DNA of 64,000 nucleotides from Gammaproteobacteria bacterium (GTDB lineage Bacteria > Pseudomonadota > Gammaproteobacteria > Steroidobacterales > Steroidobacteraceae). Below, piece by piece: positions 21,299 to 29,403 of this stretch; the stretch's first letter is position 1, and each line of letters opens with the position of its first letter. Made by a program: the position numbers and the translations under genes. Location: positions 1 to 64,000 of the forward strand of contig JAQGOG010000044.1 of the NCBI GenBank assembly GCA_028293765.1, given 5' to 3'. Below the pieces are notes generated by a model, which did no database searches, was not told where the DNA came from, and worked only from the letters and a program-made list of their open reading frames with translations.

Positions 21299-22570
21299 AT
21301 GCGATCGCGCACGCTGATCGCTCTCTTTGCGGGAGCGATTTTTGGGTTTTCCGCCGCACTCACTAGCGGCGTGCTCGCGGAGCGGCCGAGTGAGTCCGCG
21401 CAAGCCGCCAGCACTACCACGCTGCCGTGGGAAGAGGCTCGCCAATTCGCGGAAGTCTACGAGCGCATCAAGCGCGAGTACGTCGACGACGTGGATGACC
21501 GTGCGCTCATGGAGAAGGCCATCCGAGGCATGGTGGCCGCGCTCGACCCGCATTCCGCCTATCTCGATAGCGAAGAGTTCGACGAGATCCGCCTGAGCAC
21601 CATGGGCTCCTATCCCGGCGTGGGCATAGAGGTGGTGGCGGAAGATTCGGCGGTAAAGATTCTCCGTCCGATCGACGGCTCGCCCGCGCAGCAGGCCGGG
21701 CTTCTTCCGGGCGATGAGATCGTTCGGATCGACGGAAGCGACATTGGTGCGGACCTCGCCGGCGCGATCTCGCATATGCGTGGCGCCTCGGGCAGCACAG
21801 TGAGCCTCACCATTCGCCGCGCCGGCGCGGATGGTCTCCTCGATTTCTCTCTTCGGCGCGCGAAGGTGGAGGTCCACAGCGTCGCGCAGCAAAGTCTCGA
21901 GCCGGGATACGGATATCTGCGCATTACCAGCTTTAGCGAGACCACGGCCGATGACGTCTCGAGGGCTGTCGCGAGGTTGAAGCGCGACAACCCAGGCGGC
22001 CTGCGCGGGGTAGTGCTCGACCTGCGAAACAATCCGGGCGGAGTGCTCGAGGCGGGCGTCGCGGTGGCCGATGCTTTCTTGAACGAAGGCGTGATCGTTA
22101 CGGCGGACGGCCGGACCGCGGATTCCCGTTTCCGAATGGATGCGACCCCTGGCGATGTCATCGATGGAGCTCCGCTCGTCATTCTCGTCAACAGCGGCTC
22201 AGCTTCCGCTTCTGAAATCGTTGCGGGCGCTCTCAAGGATCATGGCCGCGCCGAACTGATCGGGCACAAGACCTACGGCAAGGGCTCGGTGCAAACCGTC
22301 ATGCCGCTCTCTCACGGCGGTGCGGTAAAGCTCACGACATCGCGCTACTTCACGCCATCCGGCGCGTCGATCCACGGTAAAGGCATCATTCCGGACATCG
22401 TCGAGGAAGGCCCTGAAGAGGCCCCCGCCGAACTGATCACAGGAAAGCCCACGCAGCCGCTTGCGGCACGGGACAAGGAAGTGCGCCTCGCCCTGGACAC
22501 CCTGAAGTCTCGCGGCTCGCCCGCGCAGACTCATGGGACGCCCCTGACCGTGCGCGCCCTGGTGCCTTGA
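21299..22570 (+). CDS. ctpA: S41-family C-terminal processing protease
   Basis: The ~423-residue periplasmic protease has an N-terminal signal/anchor (TLIALFAGAIFGFSAALTSG), a PDZ domain (GVGIEVVAEDSAVKILRPIDGSPAQQAGLLPGDEI) and the S41 core. Catalytic Ser is in NSGSASASEIVAGAL and Lys in GHKTYGKGSVQTV. CtpA trims or degrades envelope proteins, including peptidoglycan hydrolases, and its gene often follows envC. A GAGGA site 8 nt before ATG 21299 decides the start; ATG 21293 is the alternative. Confidence 0.95.
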   Translation: MRSRTLIALFAGAIFGFSAALTSGVLAERPSESAQAASTTTLPWEEARQFAEVYERIKREYVDDVDDRALMEKAIRGMVAALDPHSAYLDSEEFDEIRLSTMGSYPGVGIEVVAEDSAVKILRPIDGSPAQQAGLLPGDEIVRIDGSDIGADLAGAISHMRGASGSTVSLTIRRAGADGLLDFSLRRAKVEVHSVAQQSLEPGYGYLRITSFSETTADDVSRAVARLKRDNPGGLRGVVLDLRNNPGGVLEAGVAVADAFLNEGVIVTADGRTADSRFRMDATPGDVIDGAPLVILVNSGSASASEIVAGALKDHGRAELIGHKTYGKGSVQTVMPLSHGGAVKLTTSRYFTPSGASIHGKGIIPDIVEEGPEEAPAELITGKPTQPLAARDKEVRLALDTLKSRGSPAQTHGTPLTVRALVP

Positions 22571-22573
22571 TTT

Positions 22574-22664
22574 TATTGGCTGAAAGTCGCCTGCGGCGCT
22601 TTCAGCGAGCGCGCCGACTGGCTCGTCCGGGCCCGCGGGCAAAAAGCGTGGTTTTTGCCCGCTA
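22574..22664 (+). repeat. Dispersed hairpin-rich repeat, copy A
   Basis: The ~90-bp element begins TATTGGCTGAAAG, folds into a stem between CTGAAAG and CTTTCAG, continues GCGAGCGCGCCGACTGGCTC and ends with a second hairpin GGCAAAAA ... TTTTTGCC. The same element occurs in inverse orientation at 33351-33456; the first ~52 bp differ by a single inserted T. It lies just after the ctpA stop, so it may act as its terminator. Confidence 0.85.
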
Positions 22665-22815
22665 GGTTGACGGGCCGGCTGGGGAATCCATATTCATTTA
22701 TGCTGCCGGCCAGCGGATGGCTCATGCGCGCGAAGGACCCACGCAATCCGTTGAACCCGAACGCAGCTTAGGTAACTCCGCCAATCAAGAGCAGATCAGA
22801 GAGAGGTCTTAGGAA

Positions 22816-23457
22816 GTGCTGGCCTGGTTCATCGATTTAGTCCTGCATCTCGACCGGCATCTGGTCGAGATGGTCGCTCACTACCATTATTGGGTTTACG
22901 CGATCCTCTTCTGCGTGATTTTTGCCGAGACGGGCCTGGTCGTAACGCCGTTCCTGCCCGGCGACTCGCTGCTGTTCGCTGTGGGCGCCCTCTCCGCCGT
23001 CGATACCACGGGGACTCTCAACGCACCGTTTATTTCGCTCTCACTCGCCGTGGCGGCAGTGCTCGGCAATAGCGTCAATTACGCGGTGGGGCGCGCGATC
23101 GGCCCGGCTGCGTTCAGCGGCCGTTACCGGTTGTTGAAGGTTGAATACCTGCGACGCACCGAGGAGTTTTTTGTCCGGCACGGCGGCATGGCGATCTTCC
23201 TGTCGCGCTTCATGCCGATCATCCGCACCTTTGCGCCGTTCGTGGCGGGGGTGGGGCGCATGCCCTACGCACGATTTCAGGCGTACAACGTGGCGGGTGG
23301 CTTTTCCTGGGCGCTGCTGTTCGTCTGGGGCGGCTACCTCTTCGGCAACATACCGTTCGTGAGGAACAACTTCGGGCTCGTGACGATTTTCATCATCATC
23401 GTCTCATTGCTGCCGCTGGCGAGCACGCTCGTCCGCCGCCGGGCACCGTCCGGCTGA
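22816..23457 (+). CDS. DedA-family membrane protein
   Basis: The 213-residue integral membrane protein of the DedA/VTT family has GTG as start (AGGA site upstream). Diagnostic motifs are FAETGLVVTPFLPGDSLLFAVGAL, the re-entrant loop with the F-x-x-R motif FLSRFMPIIRTFAPFVAGVGRMPYARF and the final GYLFG. Members act in lipid-carrier or phosphatidylethanolamine flipping and envelope homeostasis. The exact substrate cannot be told from sequence. Confidence 0.94.
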   Translation: MLAWFIDLVLHLDRHLVEMVAHYHYWVYAILFCVIFAETGLVVTPFLPGDSLLFAVGALSAVDTTGTLNAPFISLSLAVAAVLGNSVNYAVGRAIGPAAFSGRYRLLKVEYLRRTEEFFVRHGGMAIFLSRFMPIIRTFAPFVAGVGRMPYARFQAYNVAGGFSWALLFVWGGYLFGNIPFVRNNFGLVTIFIIIVSLLPLASTLVRRRAPSG

Positions 23458-23495
23458 GTCTTGGAGGCGGGTCGGCTTCCGGGTGCGCGCCTCCG

Positions 23496-23888
23496 CTACA
23501 GGGTGATCATCGTGGCACGGATCGCGCCGATGATAGCCCCCACGAGCAGCACCATGATCGGCAGTACCGACACCCCATAGCCCAGGCTGCGGCTTTTGGG
23601 CTCTTTGACGTAACTGCTGAAATAAACGAACCTCCCGATGAGGTACACCACTCCCAACGCCGCGGCGAGGTAGCCGCCGAAATATTGGCCGAAGAGCAGG
23701 ATGGATGGCACGAACACCACGAGCAGCTCGAGCGTGTTCATCTGCACGCGGAAGTAGCGCTCGAAGATCGCGTTTCCGGTCGTGGCGGGCGCCGGGACTT
23801 TGTAGGTCTCCCGTGCCTTGCCAACCGCGAACATGAAGAAGAGGAATTGGGCCAGCGCGAGGCCGATCATGAGGTGAACAAGTGGCAT
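23496..23888 (-). CDS. MAPEG-family membrane protein
   Basis: The 130-residue protein has four hydrophobic segments and the MAPEG pattern of an R-x-Q-x-N motif after the first loop (ERYFRVQMNTLELLVVFVP), plus GRFVYFSSYVKEP. Eukaryotic members are glutathione transferases and leukotriene synthases; bacterial ones are mostly uncharacterised. It is convergent with dedA. Confidence 0.88.
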   Translation of the reverse strand: MPLVHLMIGLALAQFLFFMFAVGKARETYKVPAPATTGNAIFERYFRVQMNTLELLVVFVPSILLFGQYFGGYLAAALGVVYLIGRFVYFSSYVKEPKSRSLGYGVSVLPIMVLLVGAIIGAIRATMITL

Positions 23889-24057
23889 GGGACCCCCTGA
23901 GGAAGAATCGAAGGCACGAACCGGGCCGACTCAACGGCCACGGTTACGTAGAATAGACCTCCCTGGCGGCCGCAGCAGGTGAACATCGGCCGACCGGACT
24001 CCCCAGTACACGGATCGACAGCGCCTGAGGCCCGCCGACGGATGGCACAATGCGTTT

Positions 24058-24492
24058 ATGAGTGACAAGGTTCGAGGCTATGCACATCGGATCGATATCT
24101 ATGCCGACACGCACAAGGTCTGGCGAGCGCTGACGGAATCGGAGAATCTCACCCGCTGGTGCTCGCCAGGGGCGGATATCCGGGCGCGAGCGGGGGGCCT
24201 GCTTCGCGCCAGTGTGGATCGGGTCGCGGAGCTGGAGGCGCACATCGATATTTTCGAGCCCGACCGGCGCCTGCGGCTCATCTACCTGCCGTCGGCGGCG
24301 CTGCCGCCCACGGAAAGTGCGATCATCGATGACTTCATCCTGGAAGCGGCCCCCCCGGAAACGATATTGCGGCTGCTGGGTTCCGGGATTCCGAGTACGG
24401 CCGACTGGGATATGCAGTACAAGCGCCTGCGCATGGGCTGGCAGGCGGCGCTGACGCGACTCAAGGTATTCGTCGAGAAGCAGCTCGATTGA
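24058..24492 (+). CDS. SRPBCC (START-like) domain protein
   Basis: The 144-residue protein begins with a START-like/AHSA1 pattern: HRIDIYADTHKVWRALTESENLTRWCSPGADIRARAGGLL. The fold binds hydrophobic ligands; no specific ligand can be assigned. Its TGA overlaps the upstream region of the next gene, so the two are probably cotranscribed. Confidence 0.8.
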   Translation: MSDKVRGYAHRIDIYADTHKVWRALTESENLTRWCSPGADIRARAGGLLRASVDRVAELEAHIDIFEPDRRLRLIYLPSAALPPTESAIIDDFILEAAPPETILRLLGSGIPSTADWDMQYKRLRMGWQAALTRLKVFVEKQLD

Positions 24493-24500
24493 GAGGCAGC

Positions 24501-24878
24501 ATGACCGGTTTCCTACTGCGCGCGCTCATCACTGCGATTGGCCTGTGGATCGCGACCCGGTTGGTGTCGGGCATCCAGATCGACGACGCGGGTACCTTGA
24601 TTCTCGCGGGCGCGCTACTGGGCATCATGAATGCGATCGTCAGGCCCATCGCCATTCTGCTCACGCTGCCGATCACGATCCTGACACTCGGCTTGTTCCT
24701 CCTCGTCGTCAACGCCGCCATGGTCGCCCTGGTCGCGAGCCTCCTGCCCGGCTTTCACATTCCCGGTGGCTTCTGGTCGGCTTTCGCCACCGCCCTCATC
24801 GTCTGGATCACCGGCTGGATCGGGTCGTGGCTCATCGGGCCACGCGGAAAGATCGACGTCTACGTGCGCAAGCTCTGA
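24501..24878 (+). CDS. YvlD/phage-holin-4-2 family membrane protein
   Basis: The 125-residue protein has about four transmembrane helices. The family motif GALLGIMNAIVRPIAILLTLPITILTLGLFLLVVNAAMVALVASLLPGF spans helices 2-3 and the end is GxxxW-rich. The family is widespread and annotated as holin-like, but most members are chromosomal with no phage neighbours, as here. ATG 24501 follows GAGAGGC; a TTG at 24489 is possible. Confidence 0.85.
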   Translation: MTGFLLRALITAIGLWIATRLVSGIQIDDAGTLILAGALLGIMNAIVRPIAILLTLPITILTLGLFLLVVNAAMVALVASLLPGFHIPGGFWSAFATALIVWITGWIGSWLIGPRGKIDVYVRKL

Positions 24879-24910
24879 CGCCGGTGCGTTGAATTCCAAC
24901 GAGCGGGGAT

Positions 24911-25393
24911 TCAGACATCCAACGCGCTTGCGCCGCTGCCGCGGAACTCGTTCTGCCGCCACGCCTCGTAGACCACCAGCGCTGCGGCATTCGACAGGTT
25001 GAGACTGCGATTGCCCGCGCGCATGGGGATCGTGAGCTGCCGCTCCGGTGAAATCCGGTCCAGCACCTTAGGCGGCAGGCCACGCCTCTCGGAGCCGAAA
25101 ATGAGCGCGTCGCCGGGTCGGAACCTGGCATCGCTGTAGGGGCGTGTGCCGCTGGTCTCCACGGCGAACAGTTGCGCACCGGGCAGGCTCTCGAGGCACG
25201 CATCCAGGTTCGCGTGCAGCTGCACTTTGGCGAGCTCGTCGTAGTCGAGCCCCGCACGGCGGGCAGCCTTGTGCTGGAGGTCGAAGCCAAGCGGCTTGAC
25301 CAGGTGGAGCGTACTCCCGGTGTTGGCGCACAGGCGGATGATGTTGCCGGTGTTGGGCGGAATCTCGGGCTGGAAGAGGATGATGTGGAACAT
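24911..25393 (-). CDS. trmL: tRNA (cytidine/uridine-2'-O-)-methyltransferase TrmL
   Basis: The 160-residue SPOUT methyltransferase modifies the wobble base (position 34) of tRNA-Leu isoacceptors. Motifs are FQPEIPPNTGNIIRLCANTG at the N-terminus, LIFGSERRGLPP in the middle and IPMRAGNRSLNLSNAAALVVYEAWRQ, the knotted SAM-binding end. The E. coli enzyme has 157 residues. Start codons of trmL and the divergent dihydroorotate dehydrogenase gene are only 33 bp apart. Confidence 0.96.
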   Translation of the reverse strand: MFHIILFQPEIPPNTGNIIRLCANTGSTLHLVKPLGFDLQHKAARRAGLDYDELAKVQLHANLDACLESLPGAQLFAVETSGTRPYSDARFRPGDALIFGSERRGLPPKVLDRISPERQLTIPMRAGNRSLNLSNAAALVVYEAWRQNEFRGSGASALDV

Positions 25394-25426
25394 GCGGGTC
25401 GCCGGGAAAACCGCCATAATGCCCGC

Positions 25427-26386
25427 ATGAGCCGCGTTGCCCAAGACCTCGGGAGCCCCCTTCACCTGAAGTTCTGCGGACTCGACTTCGCTTCCCCCAT
25501 CGTGCTCCTCTCCGGCTGCGTCGGGTTCGGGGAGGAATACACCCGGATCGAGGGGTTTAGCAATCGGGACGCCGGCGCGGTGGTGCTGAAAGGCACCACG
25601 CTCGAGCCGCGGCTCGGGAACCCTCCGCACCGCGTTTACGAGACGCCGGCGGGCATGCTCAACGCGATCGGGCTGCAGAATCCGGGCACGGACCAGGTAG
25701 TGCGCCGCATTCTGCCGGAGCTCGATTTCACGGAAGTCCGCTTCATCGCCAATGTGTCCGGCTCGACGGTGGAAGAGTACGTCGCAGTGACGCGCCGTTT
25801 CGATCAGTCGCCGATCGACGCGATCGAAATCAACATTTCGTGTCCGAACGTCAAGGAAGGCGGGGTCGCCTTCGGCAACTATCCCGACATGTCGGCGCAG
25901 GTGGTCGAGGCCTGCCGCCGTGTGACGCGCAAGCCCCTCATCACGAAGCTCTCCCCGAATCAGACCGACATCAGGGAAAACGCGCGTCGTTGCATCGAGG
26001 CCGGCTCGGATGGGCTGTCCGTCATCAACACGGTGATGGGAATGGCAATAGACGTGCATTCCCGCCGCCCCATCATCGGCAACGTGCAGGGCGGACTCTC
26101 AGGACCTGCCATCAAGCCGATCGCGCTGCTCAAGGTGCACCAGGTGTACGAGGTCGCACGGCCGCATCGCATCCCGATCATTGGTCAAGGCGGGATCACC
26201 ACGGCGACCGATGCACTCGAGTTCATAATCGCCGGTGCGTCGGCCATCGGCATTGGCACTGCATTGTTCTACGACCCGATGGTCTGCAAGCGGGTCAATG
26301 CGGGAATCGCGGAATACCTGAGCGAGAACGGATTCAAGAGCGTGACCGAGCTGGTCGGTACACTGCGGACGGACAGGGACGCGTAG
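25427..26386 (+). CDS. Dihydroorotate dehydrogenase, class 1-like
   Basis: The 319-residue flavoprotein barrel oxidises dihydroorotate to orotate in pyrimidine synthesis. Features are SPIVLLSGCVGFGEEY, NAIGLQNPG, the active-site loop INISCPNVKEGGVAFG (Cys as base, class 1), SVINTVMGMAIDV, GGLSGPAIKPIAL and IPIIGQGGITTATDALEFIIAGASAIGIGTAL. The sequence looks like class 1B (PyrDB), which normally pairs with PyrK, but no pyrK is adjacent. Most gammaproteobacteria use membrane class 2 PyrD, so this may be an additional or replacing enzyme. Start ATG 25427 is preceded by similarity-free sequence. Confidence 0.9.
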   Translation: MSRVAQDLGSPLHLKFCGLDFASPIVLLSGCVGFGEEYTRIEGFSNRDAGAVVLKGTTLEPRLGNPPHRVYETPAGMLNAIGLQNPGTDQVVRRILPELDFTEVRFIANVSGSTVEEYVAVTRRFDQSPIDAIEINISCPNVKEGGVAFGNYPDMSAQVVEACRRVTRKPLITKLSPNQTDIRENARRCIEAGSDGLSVINTVMGMAIDVHSRRPIIGNVQGGLSGPAIKPIALLKVHQVYEVARPHRIPIIGQGGITTATDALEFIIAGASAIGIGTALFYDPMVCKRVNAGIAEYLSENGFKSVTELVGTLRTDRDA

Positions 26387-26418
26387 AAGCGCGCGGTCTC
26401 CACCGCTGCTCTCGATCT

Positions 26419-28398
26419 TTAGCCTATGGGAGATGTCTCGGGCGACCCGACCTCCGCGGCAGTCGCTGTGCGGTAGAGCAATAGAGCCAGCACGGCGAGC
26501 GCGAGCAGTCCCAGCCACTGTCCAAATTGCCAGGCGGCAGGTAGAGCGAGTACGTCCGCTCGGCCGGCGCTCACGATGGGTATCGCGATCATGATGCCCA
26601 TCAGCGCCTCGCCGGTGATCAGGCCGGCCGAGAACAGCGTCCCCTTGCGGTTGAGCCGCTCCACCTCATCGGCATTCAGTTGTATACCGCTCCGTGCGGC
26701 GCGGGCACGCAGGACTCGCTCCGCGAACCACGTTAACAAACCGCCTAGAAAAATAGGCATCGTGACATCGAGCGGCAGGTAGATACCGACCGCGGCAGCG
26801 AGCACCGGTACCCTGAAGGTCGCGCCCCGTACGCGCAGAATTTCATCGAGAATGATGATGCCGATTCCGATGAGCGCGCCAATCTGGACCATGCTCCACG
26901 GCAATGCGCCGCCAAACAAACCTTTCGCAACAGACGCCATCAAGGTCGCCTGCGGGGCGAGCAGCGGATTCGGATGCAGGGGAGTCGGTACGCCGATCCC
27001 GTATGCCTTCGCGAGCAGGTTGAGCACTGGAGCCATTACGAGGGCGCAGACAGAGGCGCCGATTGCCAGCATTACTTGCTGCTTCCAGGGGGTCGCTCCG
27101 ACGATGTAACCCGCCTTCAGATCCTGGAGGTTGTCGCCCGCGATGCAGGCCGCACAACAGACGACAGCGCCGATCATGATCGCGGCGACGGGTCCGAGCG
27201 GTGCGCCCCGCCCCATGAGAAGGAGCAACACGACGGCGGCGAACAGGATGGTCGCGATGGTGATGCCGGAGACCGGGTTGTTGGAAGAACCGACGAGGCC
27301 GGCCATATAAGCCGACACCGAGCAGAAGAGAAAGCCCGCTACGACCATGATGACGGTCATCGGCAAGCTGACCAGGACGCTGCCGACGATGTTTTGATAC
27401 AGCAGCCACAGCGGAATGGTGAACAGGACCACTCCGACCAGAATCCACTTCATCGGCAGGTCCTGCTCGGTGGGTGGCACTATCTCACCCGCTACCGCAC
27501 GCCTGACGGCGAGGCCGCTGCGAATTCCTGACAGAAGGGATGATCGCAGCTTGATGAGCGTCCAGATGCCGCCGACCAGCATCGCGCCCACACCGAGATA
27601 CCGGATGTGCTTCGACCACAAGAAGCCCGCAATGTCTGCGGCGCTCAGGCCCGCCGCTGCCTGCGCCAGCGGAGCGTTGTGCTCCAGGTAAAAGGCGCCG
27701 TAAATGGGAATGACGATGTTCCAGGAAATGACGCTGCCCGCGACCACGACGATGCCGATGTTCAGGCCTACGATGTAACCAACACCCAGCAAGGCCGGTG
27801 AGAGATTCGTGCCGACGTACAGGATCGTTTTGCCCGCGTATGCCGCGAGTGATGCCGTGTCAGGGATGAGCCGCAAGCCGCTGGCCGCAGCCACCTTCAT
27901 GAGCCCGCCCCCGAGCGCGGCGCCTCCCAGGATCTTGATGCCCTGCGATGGGTTTTCACCGGCGCGGAGGACTTCCGCGGCCGCCTTGCCTTCAGGGAAC
28001 GCGAGCTGCTGGTCCACGATGAGGGAACGGCGCAACGGCACGGAAAACAGCACTCCAAGCACGCCACCGAGCCCGGATATCGCCAGCACCCACCAAAAGT
28101 CGAAGTCCTTCCAGAACCCCAGGATGACGAGCGCGGGTATCGTGAAAATGACGCCGGACGCGAGCGACGTTCCCGCCGACCCGCCGGTCTGCACGATGTT
28201 GTTTTCCAGGATGCCACCGCCTCCCAGCGCCTTCAGCACGGCCATGGACACCACCGCGGAAGGGATCGCCGAGGCGATCGTCATCCCGGCAAAAAGGCCG
28301 AGATACGAATTCGCCGCCGCCAGGATCGCCGCGAGGACCACGGCCAGAACGACGGCCCGTACCGTCAGTTGCGGCACGGGCTGCTGTAGCTGGTTCAT
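26419..28398 (-). CDS. OPT-family oligopeptide transporter
   Basis: The 659-residue protein has about 14-16 hydrophobic segments. The family start TVRAVVLAVVLAAILAAANSYLGLFAGMTIASAIPSAVVSMAVL and motifs ENNIVQTGGSAGTSLASGVIFTIPALVILGFW and QLAFPEGKAAAEVLRAGE are diagnostic of bacterial OPT proteins. Members carry peptides or metal chelates by proton symport. A second peptide carrier (POT family) lies 1 kb upstream on the same strand. Confidence 0.94.
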   Translation of the reverse strand: MNQLQQPVPQLTVRAVVLAVVLAAILAAANSYLGLFAGMTIASAIPSAVVSMAVLKALGGGGILENNIVQTGGSAGTSLASGVIFTIPALVILGFWKDFDFWWVLAISGLGGVLGVLFSVPLRRSLIVDQQLAFPEGKAAAEVLRAGENPSQGIKILGGAALGGGLMKVAAASGLRLIPDTASLAAYAGKTILYVGTNLSPALLGVGYIVGLNIGIVVVAGSVISWNIVIPIYGAFYLEHNAPLAQAAAGLSAADIAGFLWSKHIRYLGVGAMLVGGIWTLIKLRSSLLSGIRSGLAVRRAVAGEIVPPTEQDLPMKWILVGVVLFTIPLWLLYQNIVGSVLVSLPMTVIMVVAGFLFCSVSAYMAGLVGSSNNPVSGITIATILFAAVVLLLLMGRGAPLGPVAAIMIGAVVCCAACIAGDNLQDLKAGYIVGATPWKQQVMLAIGASVCALVMAPVLNLLAKAYGIGVPTPLHPNPLLAPQATLMASVAKGLFGGALPWSMVQIGALIGIGIIILDEILRVRGATFRVPVLAAAVGIYLPLDVTMPIFLGGLLTWFAERVLRARAARSGIQLNADEVERLNRKGTLFSAGLITGEALMGIMIAIPIVSAGRADVLALPAAWQFGQWLGLLALAVLALLLYRTATAAEVGSPETSPIG

Positions 28399-28468
28399 GA
28401 TTCCTGCTCCGTTCTCGTGTTGTTGGGCGACGGAAATCCGGAAGCCTGCGCAGGCCGCGGGGAGGCTC

Positions 28469-29287
28469 CTAGCTCCCGGCAGCCAGCGCCTCTTCGAGCA
28501 CGCTGGTCAGGGGCTTCAGAAAGAATGACTCTTCCGGCATGACGCGCGCCTGGATACCGTGTCGCTGGAGCGTATCGGCGACGATGGGGCCGACGGCGGC
28601 CACCACCGTCTTCGACAGAGCTGCCGTGACGGTTTCCGCGGGGGCTACGGCGAAGAGCCGTTCGACCTGCGGAGTGCTGGTGAATGCGATGGCATCGACT
28701 TCGCCTGCCTGAAGGCGATTGAGCAGGGACAGCACAGCTTCGTTGTCGGCAGCGTCGGCATACACATAGGGCGCTACTGTCGACACGGTAGCGCCCGCGC
28801 CTTTCAGGAAATCCACGAGCGGGCGGTTGGGTTCGGTGCCGTACAGCTGCACGCCAAAGCGACGGCCGTTGAGCTCGTGCGCCTTGAGGCTTGCGATGAC
28901 TCCCTCTGTCGTCGGTGTTTCGGCCGCGATGTCGGGCTTCAGGCCGAGCTCGCGGAGCGCGCGCGCTGGCTTCGGGCCGCGGGTGATCTTGCGCACGCGG
29001 GTCAGCGAGTCCAGAAAGCGCTCTTTGAGCGCCGGCTCGTTACGATCGAGGCAGGCAACGATGCGCCGCAGGCCCTCGCCCGTCAGCAGAATCAGATCGT
29101 CGCACGATCCCTGCGCGAACTCGCGACTCCACTGCAGCACCGGTGCCGGATCCGGAGCGTCCCGGATCGCAACCATCGGGCAGCGGATGACCGTGGCGCC
29201 CCGGCGCTCGAGCATCGCTGCAAATATGTCTATCTCGCGTGTCTCAGGGACGGCGACTGTACGGCCGGCAAGCGGTTGAGAGTCCAT
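28469..29287 (-). CDS. Uroporphyrinogen-III synthase-like protein (HemD domain)
   Basis: The 272-residue protein has the two-lobed HemD pattern: AVPETREIDIFAAMLERRGATVIRCPMVAI at the start, AETPTTEGVIASL and GVQLYG in the middle, then VDAIAFTSTPQVERLFAV and VVAAVGPIVADTLQRHGI near the end. HemD closes hydroxymethylbilane to uroporphyrinogen III. There is no hemC next to it, and its neighbours are peptide transporters, so it could be the housekeeping HemD or a paralogue with another role. Confidence 0.82.
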   Translation of the reverse strand: MDSQPLAGRTVAVPETREIDIFAAMLERRGATVIRCPMVAIRDAPDPAPVLQWSREFAQGSCDDLILLTGEGLRRIVACLDRNEPALKERFLDSLTRVRKITRGPKPARALRELGLKPDIAAETPTTEGVIASLKAHELNGRRFGVQLYGTEPNRPLVDFLKGAGATVSTVAPYVYADAADNEAVLSLLNRLQAGEVDAIAFTSTPQVERLFAVAPAETVTAALSKTVVAAVGPIVADTLQRHGIQARVMPEESFFLKPLTSVLEEALAAGS

Positions 29288-29403
29288 ACCGCCGGCATCT
29301 TACTCGGATGCCATGCGCTGGACGAGAACGAAGCCGAGTGCGGCCAGCGCTCTCCTTCGCGATGCCCCGCACTGCTGACCCATGGAGCTCGCGGGCGCTC
29401 GTG

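Noticed and set aside
24501-24878. Phage holin as sign of a prophage
   Set aside because: The family name is misleading; neighbours are ordinary chromosomal genes and no phage structural or integrase gene is present.
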